Part shown: one piece after another, positions 27,731-36,659 of the stretch
Position numbering within the stretch: the stretch's first letter is position 1
Layout: every line of letters begins with the position of its first letter
Assembly (NCBI GenBank): GCA_029261215.1
Contig: JAJDBT010000029.1
Coordinates: 1 to 39,064 of the forward strand
From: Nitrospirota bacterium
GTDB taxonomy: Bacteria; Nitrospirota; Nitrospiria; SBBL01; JAADHI01
Length of the DNA stretch: 39,064 bases
Reading direction: 5' to 3'
Translations under genes and position numbers: made by a program
Notes under the pieces: model-generated
Database searches by the model: none
What the model was told of the DNA's origin: nothing
The model's input: the letters and a program-made list of their open reading frames with translations, nothing else

Positions 27731-28740
27731 TATCTTGTGAGGAATCTCTGACCTGCCTGTACACGTCCTCTCCAATATTCAAGTAAATCCTTCATCGTTT
27801 GTTCGAATGGAATTTTAGGCTTCCAGCCCGTTACCGCCTCAAATTTTGCTGTGTTTGGCACTTGTAAATCCGCATCGATAGGACGCAAGCGCTCTGGATC
27901 AGTCTCGACACGGATACCCTTAACTGTGGATGAAGAAAGTAGAGTATTTAACATCTCAGCAATTGTACAAGTATAAGTACCCCCAATATTGTAATACGCT
28001 GCTGGCTTTGGATTAACAGTCACTAACATATGATAGGCTCTAACGGCATCACGTACGTCGGCAAAGGTTCGAAGTGAATCGAGATTTCCGGTTTTCACGA
28101 TTGGTGGAATCAAACCTGCTTCAATCATTGCGATTTGTTTTGCGAATGTTGACTCCGCAAACACATCACCTCGTCGCGGTCCTGTGTGCGTGAACATTCG
28201 GGTAGTCATCACCGTCATGTGGTAAGCCTCAGCATAATAACGCCCAAGAAGATCGGTGCCCACCTTAGAAATGGCATAAGGTGATGCCGGATGAAAAGTA
28301 CACTCCTCATCAATAGGCAATTTTTCCTTCGGTACTCTACCAAAAACCTCTGATGAGGAGCAAACATGAGTTATAGGATTCAAATCGTTCTTACGTAAAG
28401 CTTCTAATACATTTGCTGTACCTTGTACATTCGTTTCCAGTGTATCCAGAGGAGAATCGAAACTTGTCTTAGGGTAGCTTTGAGCCGCCAAATGAAATAC
28501 AAAATCTGGACGAGCTTGTTTGACTGCCTCGTGAATAGATAAATAGTCCCTCAAATCACCATAAAGCAGATGTACCCGGTCATTGCTGTTGATGCGGGGC
28601 AACAAGTGGGAAATGTTATCTAGTGGACTACGCCACCGACATAAGCCATAAATCTCCCAATCCGTTTGCTCAAGCAAATAATCAGCCAAGTGCGATCCGA
28701 CCATTCCGGTAATACCGGTTATAAATACGTGTTTAGACAT
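27730..28740 (-). CDS. GDP-mannose 4,6-dehydratase-like NAD(P)-dependent enzyme (GDP-heptose 4,6-dehydratase candidate)
   Basis: The 336-residue SDR enzyme has the dinucleotide loop GITGMVGS (9-16), the SSSEVFG active-site strand (128-134) and the catalytic YAISK (155-159). The RTFADVRDAV and NIGG segments are typical of GMD-type 4,6-dehydratases. Because it sits between a second SDR gene and the HddA/HddC pair, GDP-D-glycero-D-manno-heptose is a likelier substrate than GDP-mannose, as for DmhA of Yersinia pseudotuberculosis. It overlaps the upstream epimerase by 8 bases (ATGTCTAA) and hddA as TAATG. Confidence 0.85.
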   Translation of the reverse strand: MSKHVFITGITGMVGSHLADYLLEQTDWEIYGLCRWRSPLDNISHLLPRINSNDRVHLLYGDLRDYLSIHEAVKQARPDFVFHLAAQSYPKTSFDSPLDTLETNVQGTANVLEALRKNDLNPITHVCSSSEVFGRVPKEKLPIDEECTFHPASPYAISKVGTDLLGRYYAEAYHMTVMTTRMFTHTGPRRGDVFAESTFAKQIAMIEAGLIPPIVKTGNLDSLRTFADVRDAVRAYHMLVTVNPKPAAYYNIGGTYTCTIAEMLNTLLSSSTVKGIRVETDPERLRPIDADLQVPNTAKFEAVTGWKPKIPFEQTMKDLLEYWRGRVQAGQRFLTR

Positions 28741-29608
28741 GTTTTTTTACCTTTTTCACATTAAATTCAATCTCACATGATTGACGCAGTGTGTGTACTG
28801 GACGCCCTAGGAGAGATTCCAGAAAAGATGATTTCATGCGAATCACCCGTGGGCGGTTAGCAAAAAATGCGGTATCAGGCTCTGTTACCCGATAACGAAG
28901 ACTCGGTAGTGCGGATTCCTTCAGTATCTCAGCAAACTCGATTCGCGCCAATACTTCAGGTCCACCAAAATTAATAACAGCCTGGGGAAACTCATCCCAA
29001 CGTTGGGCTAGAGCAATCGCTCCCTCAACCACATCATCTCTGTGAATAATTGCACGATAAAATGGATGAAAAATATCGGCCTCTTCCTTCAGCTCTGTGC
29101 AACCAGACAGGTATTTGGTGAACTTGTCTTCCCGCGAAAAAACGTATGAAAGACGGATCGTCTTGAACAGTGGGTTATCAAGAAACCTTTTTTCGACCTC
29201 ATGCTTCATCTTGGCATATTCACCCGCTGGATGACTGGGAGCAAGTTCATCAAATTCATCTGCTCTTTCACCATAAACGGTGTCGCTGGAAAAAAAAACA
29301 ACACGACCACCTCGGGCCATCACCTTGGCGATAAATTCTGATGTACCCGTCACATTGACAGCCCAAGCACGCTCATGTTCGCGTGCACAAATATCGGGAG
29401 CGGAAATCGCGGCCGTTAAAAACACAACATCTGATGAGCGAACGATTCCGTAGTCAAAATCATTCGGTTTATCCAGACGAAGGCGAAGCACAGAATCTAA
29501 ACCCACGGATGATGTGCCCGTAGCTACAGATACCTCACTTGCACGACCAAGAAGGAGAGCACCTATGTATCCAGAAGCACCCACAACAAAAACATTCAGT
29601 CTATACAT
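28733..29608 (-). CDS. NAD-dependent epimerase/dehydratase, RmlD-like (4-keto reductase candidate)
   Basis: Starting at ATG 29608, this 291-residue SDR protein has VVGASGYIG (8-16), SSDTVYGE (107-114) and the catalytic YAKMK (131-135), with a C-terminal substrate part. It probably reduces or epimerises a nucleotide-bound 4-keto sugar made by the GMD-like enzyme next to it. The open frame extends back to 29704, but those 32 residues lack the family fold, and a 16-codon leader with its own ribosome site ends 2 bases before 29608. The exact sugar product is unresolved. Confidence 0.8.
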   Translation of the reverse strand: MYRLNVFVVGASGYIGALLLGRASEVSVATGTSSVGLDSVLRLRLDKPNDFDYGIVRSSDVVFLTAAISAPDICAREHERAWAVNVTGTSEFIAKVMARGGRVVFFSSDTVYGERADEFDELAPSHPAGEYAKMKHEVEKRFLDNPLFKTIRLSYVFSREDKFTKYLSGCTELKEEADIFHPFYRAIIHRDDVVEGAIALAQRWDEFPQAVINFGGPEVLARIEFAEILKESALPSLRYRVTEPDTAFFANRPRVIRMKSSFLESLLGRPVHTLRQSCEIEFNVKKVKKHV

Positions 29609-29610
29609 AC

Positions 29611-29661
29611 TCAGATTACCAACGACAACTTTGGGATAGGCACCAATCCAGTGCCCCTCAT
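29611..29661 (-). CDS. Possible 16-codon leader ORF coupled to the epimerase
   Basis: A perfect AGGAGGT (29666-29672 on the plus strand as ACCTCCT) lies 4 bases before ATG 29661, which encodes MRGTGLVPIPKLSLVI and stops at 29611-29613, 2 bases before the epimerase ATG. Ribosomes could terminate and restart there, which would explain why the epimerase lacks its own good site. It may instead be a scrap left by a deletion. No function is claimed. Confidence 0.25.
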   Translation of the reverse strand: MRGTGLVPIPKLSLVI

Positions 29662-29741
29662 AACCACCTCCTGGCGGTTCGAGTAATCGATACGCATTTC
29701 CCATTAAATTTCGAGAGCAATATCGAAATGGAAAATCGCAA

Positions 29742-29900
29742 CTAGGTATCCATCAACATTTGTTTCTCGCAGAGGAACTCTAAAGTGAATCCCTCGGCTT
29801 TCTGAGAGTTAGATACACCAGAAGCAAAAACGACGGCCTCTGGGTCCTTCCTAAAATGTGAATTGAATACCGAAACAATGAACCCATTACCGATTATCAT
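29742..29900 (-). pseudogene. Truncated NAD-dependent epimerase relic (N-terminal 52 codons)
   Basis: ATG 29900 overlaps the methyltransferase stop as ATGA and opens a 52-codon frame beginning MIIGNGFIVSVFNSHFRKD, then PEAVVFASGVSNSQKAEGF and EFLCEKQMLMDT before TAG. The start and the VFASGVSNS strand are typical of the N-terminus of a sugar epimerase/dehydratase common in O-antigen loci. The rest of the roughly 230-300-residue enzyme is missing; nothing recognisable follows in the same frame. The intact coupling overlap suggests a once-functional operon gene whose 3' part was deleted. Confidence 0.65.
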
Positions 29901-30697
29901 TTTTGAATGCTGAATGGTGGCTTGATTATCAATCCCTGCCCGGTAGGAAGTGCCAGCACCGTTACTCCTGTTCTATGTGCAAAACTGTCAATCGCTACTT
30001 TTTGCGAATCATAGCCTTTGTAAGCATAATCATCGAAAAGCATAAAAGCTCCGGGCACTAAGAGGGGCCAAAAGAACTCAGCGGCTCTTTGTTCCGGTAT
30101 CGCACAATTCATATCAAGATGAAGATACGCTATTTCTTCTGTTCTAACCTGAGGTAGAGTCTCGGGAACAGATCCCTGAATAATGTGTACCCGCTGCCAC
30201 TCTGAGAAATTGGCTCTGACTGCCCCTACATTACATTCATATCCACCAGCATCTAAAATTTTTTGATTAATTTCTAGCTTCCCTTGAAGCATCTCTTCTT
30301 CCGTAAGGAAACGTTGATCCATTCCATTGAATGTGTCTAGCAAGTAAAAGGATTTATTAAGTACGTTCCAGTTTAGATAATGCATGATAGCAGAGCTATT
30401 AAAACCCTTGTTGACCCCACATTCGACAAAATCACCTTTTAATTTGCTTGCACAATGTGCTGCCCATAAAACAACGTGGGCACGCCAATAAAATCGAGAA
30501 TCTACGCCGGATGATGCTTTAAGACCCCTTTTATAAGCAGAGATAAAAGATGGATCATCCATAAATTCGTGATTGTGAATGCTCTGTAACCCATCTTCAT
30601 TGTAAAGATTCGTGACAAGAGAAAAATGGTTTCTATATAGAGTGTATCCACATATATTTAAGACGTGCTTAACAAGCCTTTTAAGTGGCATCATCAT
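29897..30697 (-). CDS. TylF/MycF-family O-methyltransferase
   Basis: The 266-residue protein is a SAM-dependent methyltransferase of the family that methylates sugar hydroxyls in macrolides (TylF, MycF). Key segments are the SAM loop VECGVNKG (91-98), LLDTFNGMD, the metal-binding LHLDMN (192-197) and FDDYAY (221-226). In this locus it probably methylates a sugar of the exported glycan, perhaps as a capping or decorating step; the target is inferred. It begins 4 bases after the stop of the giant fusion gene and overlaps the following epimerase relic by ATGA. Confidence 0.85.
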   Translation of the reverse strand: MMMPLKRLVKHVLNICGYTLYRNHFSLVTNLYNEDGLQSIHNHEFMDDPSFISAYKRGLKASSGVDSRFYWRAHVVLWAAHCASKLKGDFVECGVNKGFNSSAIMHYLNWNVLNKSFYLLDTFNGMDQRFLTEEEMLQGKLEINQKILDAGGYECNVGAVRANFSEWQRVHIIQGSVPETLPQVRTEEIAYLHLDMNCAIPEQRAAEFFWPLLVPGAFMLFDDYAYKGYDSQKVAIDSFAHRTGVTVLALPTGQGLIIKPPFSIQK

Positions 30698-30701
30698 TGT
30701 G

Positions 30702-33700
30702 TTACTCGTTTGACTTCCTCGTACATAAATTAGGAGACAAGCCCCTTGAGTAGTAAGGATCTGTCACTGGATATTTCACCATTACAGCAAGCATGTGCGT
30801 CGGTGTGAGCTTCCCGCATCTTAGTCCTTCTTCATCAGCCTGATGAACGCGATCAATGAAGTTCATGTCCCATTGCTCTAATGGATTGAAATTATGTCCA
30901 AAACAGCGATCAACAAAAATGTCTATCGCACTTCCAAAACCGATAAATTTATCACAATGGAACATTTCAATCAGCAAAGGCAAAATATCCTGAGCGCGAA
31001 TTCCCTCGAACCCTTCTTTGCTACAATCCCAATTTTCATACTCTTCTTCATGCCTATTCAAGAGAACATTGAACTTGTGCTTGTTAGGTAATTCCTTCCA
31101 GAATCGATTTACGATGTCCAATGATTCCGGCCATCTTTGGTGTCCATTTCTGCCGATCATGTCACTTATAATAAAGGCACCCTTATGGTGCAGTTTTTTC
31201 TTAACTGCCTCAAATAGGTGCTCCAACTCTGTTACATGATGCAAAGATTGATTGGCTATTACGCCATCATAAATGGCTGTCGGCATCCACGTATTGAAGT
31301 CTCCTTCAACGAAGCGCATGAATTCAAGCACACCATTCTGTTCCGAAATTTTCAGACCTCTATCCAACATTACAGGATTGAGTTCTAGACACTCAAAAAT
31401 AAAATTACGACACCCACCTTGCAACATTGACTTTGCAATAGCCACCTCCACATCACAGTTGCCGGAACCAATGCTCACAAATCGTGAAATTGATGACTTT
31501 GTCCGATTTTTCGCGCTCAAAAGATTCTGCGTAAAAAATTCTTCGATCGTTTTAAAACCAGCCTCTTGAAATATCGGGACCAAATATTTATTCGACCAAT
31601 AATGATAAATTTTTGGTAGGTCGTGAACATTGACTTGTTTTTCATATATTGCCAGTTCTTGCTGAATTTTTTTCTGGTAATTGGCATTAACCACAGAATC
31701 AGTCAAATTTGACTTACCGTTTTGAGTTACGGAGGCATTAGTTAAAATTGGCCTATAAAGCGTCAGCGGCCTAGTGTTTCGCACAGAACCTAAACCCAAC
31801 TCACAAAGTATTTCAGCTAAATTTTTCCATGCGGCCTCATCTCCCCAAGTATTTTCAGCAAACTCCAACCCGTTAATGCTAATTCGATTCCAGAGAGATT
31901 CATCTTGATAGAGTTTCACAATAGCATCTGAAAATCGCTCCGCACTCGTTGCAACAAGAATATTTTGTCCATCTATTAGTGACATACCTTCTGCCGCTAG
32001 TGGCGTTGCCACAACGGGTAAGCCTACGGCCATTGCTGACCCGATCTTGCCTTTGATACCCGCCCCATAGCGTAAAGGGGCAACCGAAACGCGCATTTTG
32101 TCGAGCAGAGGGGTAAGATTTTCGATAAAACCGGTAATAATCACGTCCTCACATGCCAAGGATTCTATTTCGGCTGGTGGATTGCTACCAACAGCATAAA
32201 AACGTACACCCGACAATCTCTGACGAAGTAGCGGCATGATTTCCGCCACGAAATATTGCACGGCATCAACATTCGGGGTGTGCTGATAACCACCGACAAA
32301 GACGATGTCGCGACGACCTTCGAATGTCTTACTTGTTCCCTGAATATCCATAACCAAGGGGAATACATGAAGCATCACATCGGGCAACTCAGAACGCAGA
32401 AGTTCGAGTTCAGCAGTGCTGTGAACTATCGAAGCGTCGGATAAACGGATAGCCGCCAGTTCCCGCTGCTTCATACTGTCTGCTATTTTTTGTTTCGCTT
32501 TATCTGATTGAAGTTCGGCTTCGCGCGACATACGTAGAAAGTGCAAGTCGATCGTATGGAAAAGCACCTTGGCTTTAGAACAATATTTACGAACAGTACT
32601 GATTTGCCGCTCGACTACGACCGGACGAAATAGAAGGACGAGATCGTAGCGTTGACCGCTCTCTTCCAAGTGCTGCTTAACACTCATAATGTAAGGGGCG
32701 TACAGCACTTCAACACCGGCCCGTTGCAGTTCAGTAGTGTATTCATGGATGTATAGGAAGTTGTCTTCAGGGATGAATGTCACCTGAAAATCCATTTCCC
32801 TCAACAACAACAATAAATTGAATACAGTAACCGAGCCTGCATCCTGATTAGGCATGGGGGTACAGTGATCTATTACCAATGCCCGGCGCGTTGGACTGCG
32901 ATCTTTAGCTTTATCAACATCAACACCAGCAGGCTGGTGAGTCCGCAGGTACCCTTTCCAACGCTCGAACAATTTTTTACTGTTCTCGACTTGGTAGGCT
33001 TTGACTCCTTGCGATGTGTCCGTGCCCGATGTAACGCCCTCGTGATGAATGACAGTTGACAACGGTTGATAGATCACGCGATAGCCCTTGTCTCGAATTT
33101 TGAGGGCAAGGTCTGAGTCTTCGCAGTAAGCTGGCAGATAATACTCGTCAAAACCACCCAACTCTTCAAATAGTGTCCTTACCACCATGATGGAGGCCCC
33201 GGAACAATAATCGACCTCCCTAGCGTAGTTGTAGACCGGAATCAGTGGATCTTGGAATCTTCCAAAGTTCCACACACTGCCATCTTGCCAAATAATACCG
33301 CCTGCCTCCTGTAAACGTCCATCAGGATAAACAAGTTTGGAACCTGTTAATCCCGTACCGGGAAACTGATGGAAAGTGCACACCAATGCATCCATCCATC
33401 CCGAGGTGACTTCAGTATCATTGTTCAGGAAATACAGGTATTTACCTTGAGCAACCTTGGCGCCGATATTGCTCGAACGAATAAAACCTTGATTTTTCTC
33501 GTTGCATATCAAGCAAATGCCATTAATATTGGTCAATATTTCTACCGAATTATCAGGTGAGCAATCATCCACTACGATGACCTCGAATTTGGCCTGAGGT
33601 AAATTCGCGGCAATTGAAGCTAGACAGCGCAGCGTGTAATCAACCTTGCCATAGACTGGAACAATGACGGAAACCAATGGATTTGGTGAGACATGTATCT

Positions 33701-35264
33701 CGATTTTTTTAGCAAAATCGGCCGGGTCGGCAAATCGCTCTGGAATCGCTTGCTTCTGTGCTGACAAATTCAGAATTGGAATTGTTGTTGAATGATTACC
33801 GTTTAGGAGTAATAATTTTGGGAAATACTTCGCAAGCACATTTCTATGGGTAGCCTTGGTTTGATGACTTAATGGGAGCGATTGATACATACGTTTTGAC
33901 AAACGCAAACTCGCCTTTGCATATTTTTTCGCTTGTTGCCTTGGAGAGGAGGCCCAGAGTCGCCCCTCACGTAATGGCAGAGTCAGTCGCCATGAATTAC
34001 TCCGTGTGAACGCTAGCAATCGGGTACGCTCTTCCTTAAGGTCAGCATCTAGTCTCAGTGCCCACTGTCCTCTTCGAACCGTTTCGTCTGTGAGGCTGGA
34101 GATTTGCCCGTCTCGCTCGGCTACCGCCTCGTTGAGGCTGGCGATTTGCCCGTCTTGCTCGGCTACCGCCTCGTTGAGGCTGGCGACCAAAACCCCGTTG
34201 TGTTGCCCTGTAGTCAGTAATAGCTCACGCATTCTCTTAGCGTCTTCTAATGAACTAAAGTGACTTTTATTTGTTGGATGTGAAATAAATGCCAGACTCC
34301 GCTGCCTATTGAGATATTCACTCCCAGCTTGCAAGGCTCCGACATTAGTCGTGTACTTTTGAAAAACTTCAAAAACCTGATCTTCGATGATATGATAAAA
34401 GTTCATTTCACATTCCATGAAAATAGTACGATGCATAAGGACATCATCTAGTTTTATAGATGCTAACGTGACACCAGACAAGCTTTGTTCTACTTGCTTG
34501 CGATATTGTGTATTAATAGTAATTTCATCCATATCAACCACAAAATCACAGGCGCTCCGGCCCGTAATATACGCATATAGCCATAGGCCAAAGAAAAGAC
34601 AATAGTCAGCCTTAGGAGATATTGGATGCTCGTAGCTGTAAGTCAGCTTTGAAAGGATATCTTTCCCTGGCAAAGGAAGGAAACCACTTAATTTCATGAT
34701 ATCCTGGAGCACGGACGGAAGGTTTGGTTGAGAGTAGATAATTCTTGGGGTGGCTGCTATATAGGTGTCAACCTTGTATGAGTACCACTGATCCCATGGA
34801 TTTCTTAGCAAGAAGACATGTTTAGAAGCATAGTTAGCCTTAAGCCAATGTACGCGTCCGACCGTTCGCGTACATTGAAGGACAGGACTCTGTAGGCTAC
34901 CTCTAATCAAGGTATCCAGGTAGGTCTTAAGTTCAGGTTCATTTGTTTCTTGATCCAAGAAAAACCGTTCAAAACTTAGCCGAGGATGAAAAGTTTTCTT
35001 GATTTCAGGCAAGAGATGTTCGTATTCATCAAAATAACCGCCTAGCAGAAAGTTATGCCTTAGTTTCTCCTTTAATTCTCCTCTGCGTCCAGTAATATCG
35101 CACCAATTTGTAGACAAGGTAGCAATAATTTCATGAATCGGCTCATGATAGACGTGATAAAGCCCAGTACGTTTAAGCGCATTATAAAAAAATGTGCTAC
35201 CCGAACGAAAGAGTGAGTGTATGAAGGTTGCTTGAAGCGGTGTGTCTTGATTATTGTGTTTCAT
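30702..35264 (-). CDS. Sulfotransferase-like / GT2 / GT4 / methyltransferase fusion protein
   Basis: This 1520-residue cytoplasmic protein combines four catalytic-looking parts. Residues about 1-310 resemble a PAPS-dependent sulfotransferase, with the phosphosulfate loop FIHSLFRSGSTFFYNAL (about 14-30) and a later HVFLLRNPWDQWYSYK segment. A short repeat region (361-388) follows. About 522-770 is a GT2 glycosyltransferase (VSVIVPVYG, VVDDCSPDN, FLNNDTEV), and about 788-1160 is a GT4-like domain (FVGGYQHTPN, GAGIKGKIGSAMAVGLPVV). About 1190-1400 is a SAM methyltransferase (VSIGSGNCDVE, then ANQSLHHV). It starts 3 bases after the Wzt stop. The linked order suggests stepwise building and capping of the exported glycan. 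Whether all domains are active is unknown. Confidence 0.85.
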   Translation of the reverse strand: MKHNNQDTPLQATFIHSLFRSGSTFFYNALKRTGLYHVYHEPIHEIIATLSTNWCDITGRRGELKEKLRHNFLLGGYFDEYEHLLPEIKKTFHPRLSFERFFLDQETNEPELKTYLDTLIRGSLQSPVLQCTRTVGRVHWLKANYASKHVFLLRNPWDQWYSYKVDTYIAATPRIIYSQPNLPSVLQDIMKLSGFLPLPGKDILSKLTYSYEHPISPKADYCLFFGLWLYAYITGRSACDFVVDMDEITINTQYRKQVEQSLSGVTLASIKLDDVLMHRTIFMECEMNFYHIIEDQVFEVFQKYTTNVGALQAGSEYLNRQRSLAFISHPTNKSHFSSLEDAKRMRELLLTTGQHNGVLVASLNEAVAEQDGQIASLNEAVAERDGQISSLTDETVRRGQWALRLDADLKEERTRLLAFTRSNSWRLTLPLREGRLWASSPRQQAKKYAKASLRLSKRMYQSLPLSHQTKATHRNVLAKYFPKLLLLNGNHSTTIPILNLSAQKQAIPERFADPADFAKKIEIHVSPNPLVSVIVPVYGKVDYTLRCLASIAANLPQAKFEVIVVDDCSPDNSVEILTNINGICLICNEKNQGFIRSSNIGAKVAQGKYLYFLNNDTEVTSGWMDALVCTFHQFPGTGLTGSKLVYPDGRLQEAGGIIWQDGSVWNFGRFQDPLIPVYNYAREVDYCSGASIMVVRTLFEELGGFDEYYLPAYCEDSDLALKIRDKGYRVIYQPLSTVIHHEGVTSGTDTSQGVKAYQVENSKKLFERWKGYLRTHQPAGVDVDKAKDRSPTRRALVIDHCTPMPNQDAGSVTVFNLLLLLREMDFQVTFIPEDNFLYIHEYTTELQRAGVEVLYAPYIMSVKQHLEESGQRYDLVLLFRPVVVERQISTVRKYCSKAKVLFHTIDLHFLRMSREAELQSDKAKQKIADSMKQRELAAIRLSDASIVHSTAELELLRSELPDVMLHVFPLVMDIQGTSKTFEGRRDIVFVGGYQHTPNVDAVQYFVAEIMPLLRQRLSGVRFYAVGSNPPAEIESLACEDVIITGFIENLTPLLDKMRVSVAPLRYGAGIKGKIGSAMAVGLPVVATPLAAEGMSLIDGQNILVATSAERFSDAIVKLYQDESLWNRISINGLEFAENTWGDEAAWKNLAEILCELGLGSVRNTRPLTLYRPILTNASVTQNGKSNLTDSVVNANYQKKIQQELAIYEKQVNVHDLPKIYHYWSNKYLVPIFQEAGFKTIEEFFTQNLLSAKNRTKSSISRFVSIGSGNCDVEVAIAKSMLQGGCRNFIFECLELNPVMLDRGLKISEQNGVLEFMRFVEGDFNTWMPTAIYDGVIANQSLHHVTELEHLFEAVKKKLHHKGAFIISDMIGRNGHQRWPESLDIVNRFWKELPNKHKFNVLLNRHEEEYENWDCSKEGFEGIRAQDILPLLIEMFHCDKFIGFGSAIDIFVDRCFGHNFNPLEQWDMNFIDRVHQADEEGLRCGKLTPTHMLAVMVKYPVTDPYYSRGLSPNLCTRKSNE
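34101..34184. repeat. Two tandem 42-base repeats (14-residue, coiled-coil-like)
   Basis: Units 34101-34142 and 34143-34184 differ at one base and encode two copies of IASLNEAVAERDGQ-like peptide (residues 361-388 of the fusion protein). A partial, diverged third unit follows in the protein (ISSLTDETVRRGQ). Fourteen residues equal two heptads, so copy-number change would lengthen the segment without breaking the frame. Confidence 0.85.
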
Positions 35265-35267
35265 GCA

Positions 35268-36659
35268 CTATCCATTCATTTCCCGCCTGGCCTGAAGCTG
35301 TGTCTTAATTGTGGGATAAAGCTGTGCCGTGCCAGAGACCATTTCGTGATCACGTCCAAGGCTTTTGAATAACAAAGTGTCCATACGGCGTTGCAGAAAA
35401 ATAAGGCCTCCAGTGTGATCGTCTGAATGGACACCGCAGGTTAGATAATAAATACCGGGACCAAGATTATTGGTAAGGCTGAATGAGACGATAACTTCAT
35501 CTCCCTCAATGTAGTCACAAAGAGATTCGGCTCGACCCGCAGTGTTAACACCAAAAACGCAGATCCCCTCTTTATTTGTAAACATTATGCCAAAAACAGG
35601 TCTTTTAACACCTGCAGAAAAGCAAACCTTATAGGAAACAATAAATTCCATTCCTGATTTAAGTAAGTTAAGCTTTTTCTTGGCAATGTTACTTAACTGG
35701 ATATCTAGAATCCTTGCACGGACATCACCATATATTTTTTCATCACTTACAAGTAATTCTGGATCTATTTCCGGTGAATTATCAATTATGCCAATTCCAT
35801 TCGCTTGGGCAAACTCGTTTTGGCTGTTGTTGGACGCTCCAAAGAGATCTCTCTCATACTCAATGCAAACTTCTTTTGCTCTTCCTTGATGACGTACTTC
35901 ATTGCAATTCAGGTAAATCGCCTCAGTACAGACTTTTTTTACAATTTCAGTATCATGACTGACAAAGAGAAGCGTTACTCCAGATTGACTTAACTCTTCA
36001 ATTTTACGCATGCACTTGCGCTGAAAAGCAACATCGCCCACGGCAAGGGCTTCATCAACAACCAGAATTTGAGGCTGAACATTAATAGCGACAGCAAAAG
36101 CAAGTCGCATCAACATGCCACTCGAATAAGTTTTAACTGGCCTGTCAATGAATTCCCCAATATCGGCAAAAAGAAGAATGTCTCCAAAACATGCATCCGT
36201 TTCCTCTTTACTCAACCCAAGCACTGCCGCATTCATATACACATTTTCCCGTCCAGTGAACTCGGGGTCAAATCCAGACCCCAACTCCAAAAGCGCCGCG
36301 ACGCGACCATTGGTTTCTACTGCACCCGAAGTTGGAGTCAATGTGCCACAGATAATTTGTAAAAGCGTTGATTTTCCTGCCCCATTGCGCCCTACAATAC
36401 CAACTGACACTCCTTTCTTGATTTCAAATGAGACATCTTTAAGGGCCCAAAAATCGCGAAAGTATTGTTTTGTATTTTGTCCAATAAAGTGTTGTAGAGG
36501 GGGCACGAGAAATTGCTTGAGGCGATCACGAGGGGAATCATATATCTGGTAACATTTACTGAGCCTACTAACACGGATAGCGATATCGTCCGTAGGGGTT
36601 ATCTCTTCCGATGGTTCTTCTTGCAAAGCGCAAGACATATTCGGATGACTAGAGGACAT
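35268..36659 (-). CDS. wzt: Polysaccharide ABC exporter ATP-binding subunit with C-terminal cargo domain
   Basis: Wzt powers export of lipid-linked polysaccharide across the inner membrane. Counting from ATG 36659 (463 residues): Walker A GRNGAGKST (90-98), the signature YSSGM (178-182), Walker B ILVVDE (198-203), and a switch His in FVSHD. About 150-190 extra C-terminal residues (from about 290) form a beta-rich domain like the one that in other Wzt proteins binds the modified non-reducing end of the glycan. The start overlaps the Wzm stop by 11 bases and has an AGGG ribosome site; the longer frame starting with TTG at 36710 is less likely. Confidence 0.93.
   Translation of the reverse strand: MSSSHPNMSCALQEEPSEEITPTDDIAIRVSRLSKCYQIYDSPRDRLKQFLVPPLQHFIGQNTKQYFRDFWALKDVSFEIKKGVSVGIVGRNGAGKSTLLQIICGTLTPTSGAVETNGRVAALLELGSGFDPEFTGRENVYMNAAVLGLSKEETDACFGDILLFADIGEFIDRPVKTYSSGMLMRLAFAVAINVQPQILVVDEALAVGDVAFQRKCMRKIEELSQSGVTLLFVSHDTEIVKKVCTEAIYLNCNEVRHQGRAKEVCIEYERDLFGASNNSQNEFAQANGIGIIDNSPEIDPELLVSDEKIYGDVRARILDIQLSNIAKKKLNLLKSGMEFIVSYKVCFSAGVKRPVFGIMFTNKEGICVFGVNTAGRAESLCDYIEGDEVIVSFSLTNNLGPGIYYLTCGVHSDDHTGGLIFLQRRMDTLLFKSLGRDHEMVSGTAQLYPTIKTQLQARREMNG

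Noticed and set aside
36148-36552. 134-codon plus-strand frame opposite wzt
   Set aside because: Antisense to the ATPase coding sequence, with low-complexity composition and no recognised motif.
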